Below, in pieces: positions 12,725 through 14,509 of a stretch of 14,509 nucleotides of DNA. The notes beneath the pieces are model-generated. The model was given only the letters and a program-made list of their open reading frames with translations. It had not been told where the DNA came from and made no database searches. Origin of the DNA: JBDTOX01 sp039933015 (GTDB lineage Bacteria > Pseudomonadota > Gammaproteobacteria > Burkholderiales > Methylophilaceae). The position numbers were made by a program, and so were the translations under genes. The stretch spans positions 1 through 14,509 of the forward strand of contig JBDTOX010000192.1 of assembly GCA_039933015.1 (NCBI GenBank), in the 5' to 3' direction. The number at the start of each line of letters is the position of its first letter. The first letter of the stretch is position 1.

Positions 12725-13711
12725 ATGCAAAACAGTCCGACTGAATATTTGAAGCCTCGTGTTGTTGACGTGGAGGTGATTTCACCCCTGCGCGCTCGGG
12801 TGACGCTAGAGCCTATGGAGCGTGGTTTCGGTTATACGCTGGGCAATGCTCTGCGTCGTGTTCTGCTTTCTTCCATTCCTGGCTTTGCAATTACCGAAGT
12901 TAAGATTGATGGTGTAGTGCATGAATACTCTACACTCGATGGCGTTCAAGAAGATGTGGTAGACATTCTGCTAAATCTTAAAGGGGTCGCGCTCAAGTTG
13001 AATAGCAAGAGTGAAGCTACTTTGACCTTGAATAAGTCCGCAGAGGGTGTAGTGACTGCAGGTGATTTTGATACAGGCCATGACGCTGAAATTGTTAATC
13101 CAGGCCACGTTATTGCCCATCTGACTAAAGGTGGCAAGCTCAGCTTGGAAGTTAAGGTTGAGATGGGACGCGGTTATCAACCGGTTCCTGTGCGTCAAAA
13201 AGCCGATGAGGAAGATCGTGTTTTAGGCTTCATCATGATTGATGCATCATTCAGCCCGATCAACAAGGTTAGTTACCAAGTTGAGAGTGCCCGTGTAGAG
13301 CAGCGTACCGATCTGGACAAGCTGGTGATGGATGTCGAGACCAATGGTGTGATTGAGCCTGAACAGGCAATTCGCGATGCAGCACGTATTCTGATGGGGC
13401 AGTTGGCAGTATTTGCTGATCTGGAAGGCGCGCCAACAGAAATAGAAATCAAGCAGACGCCACAGATTGATCCTATCCTGTTGCGTCCTGTAGATGATCT
13501 GGAATTAACGGTGCGTTCTGCAAATTGCTTGAAAGCAGAAAACATTTATTACATAGGTGATTTGATTCAGCGCGGTGAAAACGAGCTGTTGAAAGCGCCA
13601 AACCTGGGCCGTAAGTCTCTGAACGAGATTAAGGATGTGTTGGCTTCCAAGGGCCTCACATTAGGCATGAAACTGGAAAACTGGCCGCCGGTTGGCCTCG
13701 AAAAAGTATAA
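12725..13711 (+). CDS. rpoA: DNA-directed RNA polymerase subunit alpha
   Basis: The 328-residue alpha subunit (E. coli 329) dimerises to build RNA polymerase and binds promoter UP elements and activators. The N-terminal domain (1 to about 230) has RGFGYTLGNALRRVLLSSIP at 33-52, with the dimer and beta-contact arginines. After a linker, the C-terminal domain holds LTVRSANCLKAE (261-272), where Arg264 and Asn267 equal E. coli Arg265 and Asn268 for DNA contact. It ends LENWPPVGLEKV. AAGGAA precedes the ATG, 37 bp after rpsD. Confidence 0.98.
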   Translation: MQNSPTEYLKPRVVDVEVISPLRARVTLEPMERGFGYTLGNALRRVLLSSIPGFAITEVKIDGVVHEYSTLDGVQEDVVDILLNLKGVALKLNSKSEATLTLNKSAEGVVTAGDFDTGHDAEIVNPGHVIAHLTKGGKLSLEVKVEMGRGYQPVPVRQKADEEDRVLGFIMIDASFSPINKVSYQVESARVEQRTDLDKLVMDVETNGVIEPEQAIRDAARILMGQLAVFADLEGAPTEIEIKQTPQIDPILLRPVDDLELTVRSANCLKAENIYYIGDLIQRGENELLKAPNLGRKSLNEIKDVLASKGLTLGMKLENWPPVGLEKV

Positions 13712-13736
13712 TAGCTAAAGGTGTGAGGGTATCACT

Positions 13737-14126
13737 ATGCGTCATCGCAACAGCAATCGTAAATTAAATCGCACTAGTAGCCATCGTCAGGCGATGTTGC
13801 GTAACATGGCTACTTCTTTATTGCGCCATGAAGTTATCAAGACCACTTTGCCTAAGGCTAAGGAACTGCGTCGTGTAGCAGAACCCTTAATTACCCTGGG
13901 CAAGAATGCTACTCTGGCTAATCGCCGTCTGGCATTTAGCCGTCTACGTGACCGCGACATCGTGGGCAAGCTGTTTGAAGAGCTTGGTCCACGCTACCTG
14001 ACACGTAACGGTGGTTATTTGCGTATTCTCAAGTGTGGCTTCCGCGTAGGTGATAATGCGCCTATGGCGTTGGTTGAGCTTGTGGACCGTCCAGATTTGT
14101 CGGCAGAAGCTGTGGTTGCTGACTAA
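13737..14126 (+). CDS. rplQ: 50S ribosomal protein L17
   Basis: The 129-residue L17 (E. coli 127) begins MRHRNSNRKLNRTSSHRQAM, and LRNMATSLLRHEVIKTTLPK follows. The C-terminus GGYLRILKCGFRVGDNAPMA plus LVELVDRPD is conserved. L17 binds 23S rRNA near the tunnel exit region. GAGGG lies before the ATG. It is the last gene of the whole ribosomal block, 25 bp after rpoA and 21 bp before the terminator stem. Confidence 0.98.
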   Translation: MRHRNSNRKLNRTSSHRQAMLRNMATSLLRHEVIKTTLPKAKELRRVAEPLITLGKNATLANRRLAFSRLRDRDIVGKLFEELGPRYLTRNGGYLRILKCGFRVGDNAPMALVELVDRPDLSAEAVVAD

Positions 14127-14147
14127 TTGCCGCTAACATGCGAACAT

Positions 14148-14176
14148 AAAAAAGCCGGTTACTGACCGGCTTTTTT
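14148..14176. terminator. Strong bidirectional intrinsic terminator
   Basis: AAAAAAGCCGGT (14148-14159) and ACCGGCTTTTTT (14165-14176) form a perfect 12-bp stem with the 5-nt loop TACTG. T-runs flank it on both strands (A6 on the left, T6 on the right). It lies between convergent genes, so it should end both the alpha-operon transcript and the minus-strand glutaredoxin-like transcript. Confidence 0.93.
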
Positions 14177-14185
14177 ATTTGTTAC

Positions 14186-14204
14186 GGTCATCATCATGAT
14201 GACC
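14186..14204. repeat. Perfect 9-bp inverted repeat between convergent genes
   Basis: GGTCATCATCATGATGACC is a perfect palindrome of two 9-bp arms about one central C. It lies 9 bp right of the terminator and 5 bp from the end of the glutaredoxin-like gene. It could fold into a hairpin in either RNA or be a site for a dimeric DNA-binding protein. No T-run follows it, so it is not itself a terminator. Confidence 0.5.
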
Positions 14205-14209
14205 AGAAA

Positions 14210-14446
14210 TTAATGTGATAGCCAATGCAGGATGTCGGCCTTGGAAAAAGGCCAGCATAATTCTGTGTCGCTATCCTCACGCTTCAGCACCGGTATTTTG
14301 ATGCCATATAGTTGCATGAGTTGTTCTTCATCGGCGATATCAATTTCTGACCAGTGTAGCTCCATTTCACAAGCCAGACTCTGTAACAGGGCAGTAGCCT
14401 CTTCACATAGATGACAGGCGGAAGTGCCATATAAACGTAAGATCAT
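14210..14446 (-). CDS. Glutaredoxin-like family protein (small thioredoxin-fold)
   Basis: The 78-residue product MILRLYGTSACHLCEEATAL... resembles the glutaredoxin-like DUF836 family (PF05768, from memory). It has a beta strand (ILRLYGT), the redox pair Cys11-His-Leu-Cys14, a helix, and the likely cis-proline at Pro52 in GIKIPVLKR. The ending ADILHWLSH is typical of this short family. Function is presumably thiol-disulfide exchange in the cytoplasm; the substrate is unknown. It converges on rplQ. No good Shine-Dalgarno is seen upstream; a reading frame ends 23 bp ahead of it, so it may be the second gene of an operon. Confidence 0.8.
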   Translation of the reverse strand: MILRLYGTSACHLCEEATALLQSLACEMELHWSEIDIADEEQLMQLYGIKIPVLKREDSDTELCWPFSKADILHWLSH

Positions 14447-14469
14447 ATTTAATCAAGGGTCTTAGGAAG

Positions 14470-14508
14470 CTAAAGCGGGTTTAAACGTAAAAGTTTGAGT
14501 AAATCAAG
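14470..14508 (-). CDS. Possible C-terminal end of an upstream minus-strand gene (partial)
   Basis: On the minus strand one frame reads LDLLKLLRLNPL and then TAG at 14472-14470. The two other frames stop within this stretch. It would sit just upstream of the glutaredoxin-like gene in the same direction. Twelve codons are too few to identify, and chance cannot be excluded. Confidence 0.25.
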   Translation of the reverse strand, partial: LDLLKLLRLNPL

Positions 14509-14509
14509 G

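Noticed and set aside
1..14509. An undescribed system, mobile island or defence locus
   Set aside because: Every long plus-strand gene is a known ribosomal, SecY, IF-1 or RNA polymerase gene in conserved order. There are no transposase, integrase, toxin-antitoxin or CRISPR signatures.

Overview
The window is an unbroken run of ribosomal-protein and core gene-expression genes. It is the end of the str cluster (3' end of tuf), then the S10, spc and alpha clusters in the classical bacterial order, closed by a strong intrinsic terminator after rplQ. Past the terminator, on the opposite strand, lie a small glutaredoxin-like gene and a scrap of another reading frame. All 31 recognisable plus-strand genes look intact apart from tuf, which is cut by the window edge. 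No mobile element, CRISPR array, tRNA or rRNA is visible.

The organism is most likely a betaproteobacterium. tuf directly precedes rpsJ, infA sits between secY and rpmJ, and the alpha cluster ends rpsM-rpsK-rpsD-rpoA-rplQ. Ribosomal protein S4 is the four-cysteine zinc-binding form with an N-terminus like that of Nitrosomonadales (Gallionella, Nitrosomonas and methylotroph relatives), not the cysteine-poor form of Burkholderia or Neisseria. This assignment is from memory of the families, not from a search.

Layout: tuf end (1-54); rpsJ (138-446); S10-type block rplC-rplD-rplW-rplB-rpsS-rplV-rpsC-rplP-rpmC-rpsQ (542-5233); spc block rplN-rplX-rplE-rpsN-rpsH-rplF-rplR-rpsE-rpmD-rplO-secY-infA-rpmJ (5395-11154); alpha block rpsM-rpsK-rpsD-rpoA-rplQ (11266-14126); terminator (14148-14176); minus-strand glutaredoxin-like gene (14210-14446). 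Most genes are 0-30 bp apart or overlap by 1-17 bp, so translational coupling is likely. The products build the 30S and 50S subunits, start translation (IF-1), insert membrane proteins (SecY) and transcribe DNA (RNA polymerase alpha).

The longer gaps hold the regulatory interest. Three sigma70-like promoters, each with a 17-nt spacer, can be read before rplC (448-476), rplN (5253-5281) and rpsM (11195-11223). No good promoter is visible before rpsJ, and a 14-16 bp RNA hairpin separates tuf from rpsJ. This suggests that rpsJ belongs transcriptionally to the str operon and that a new unit starts at rplC. Hairpins in the leaders of rplC and rplN are candidates for autoregulation. I found no undescribed system; the window is essentially conserved housekeeping DNA.
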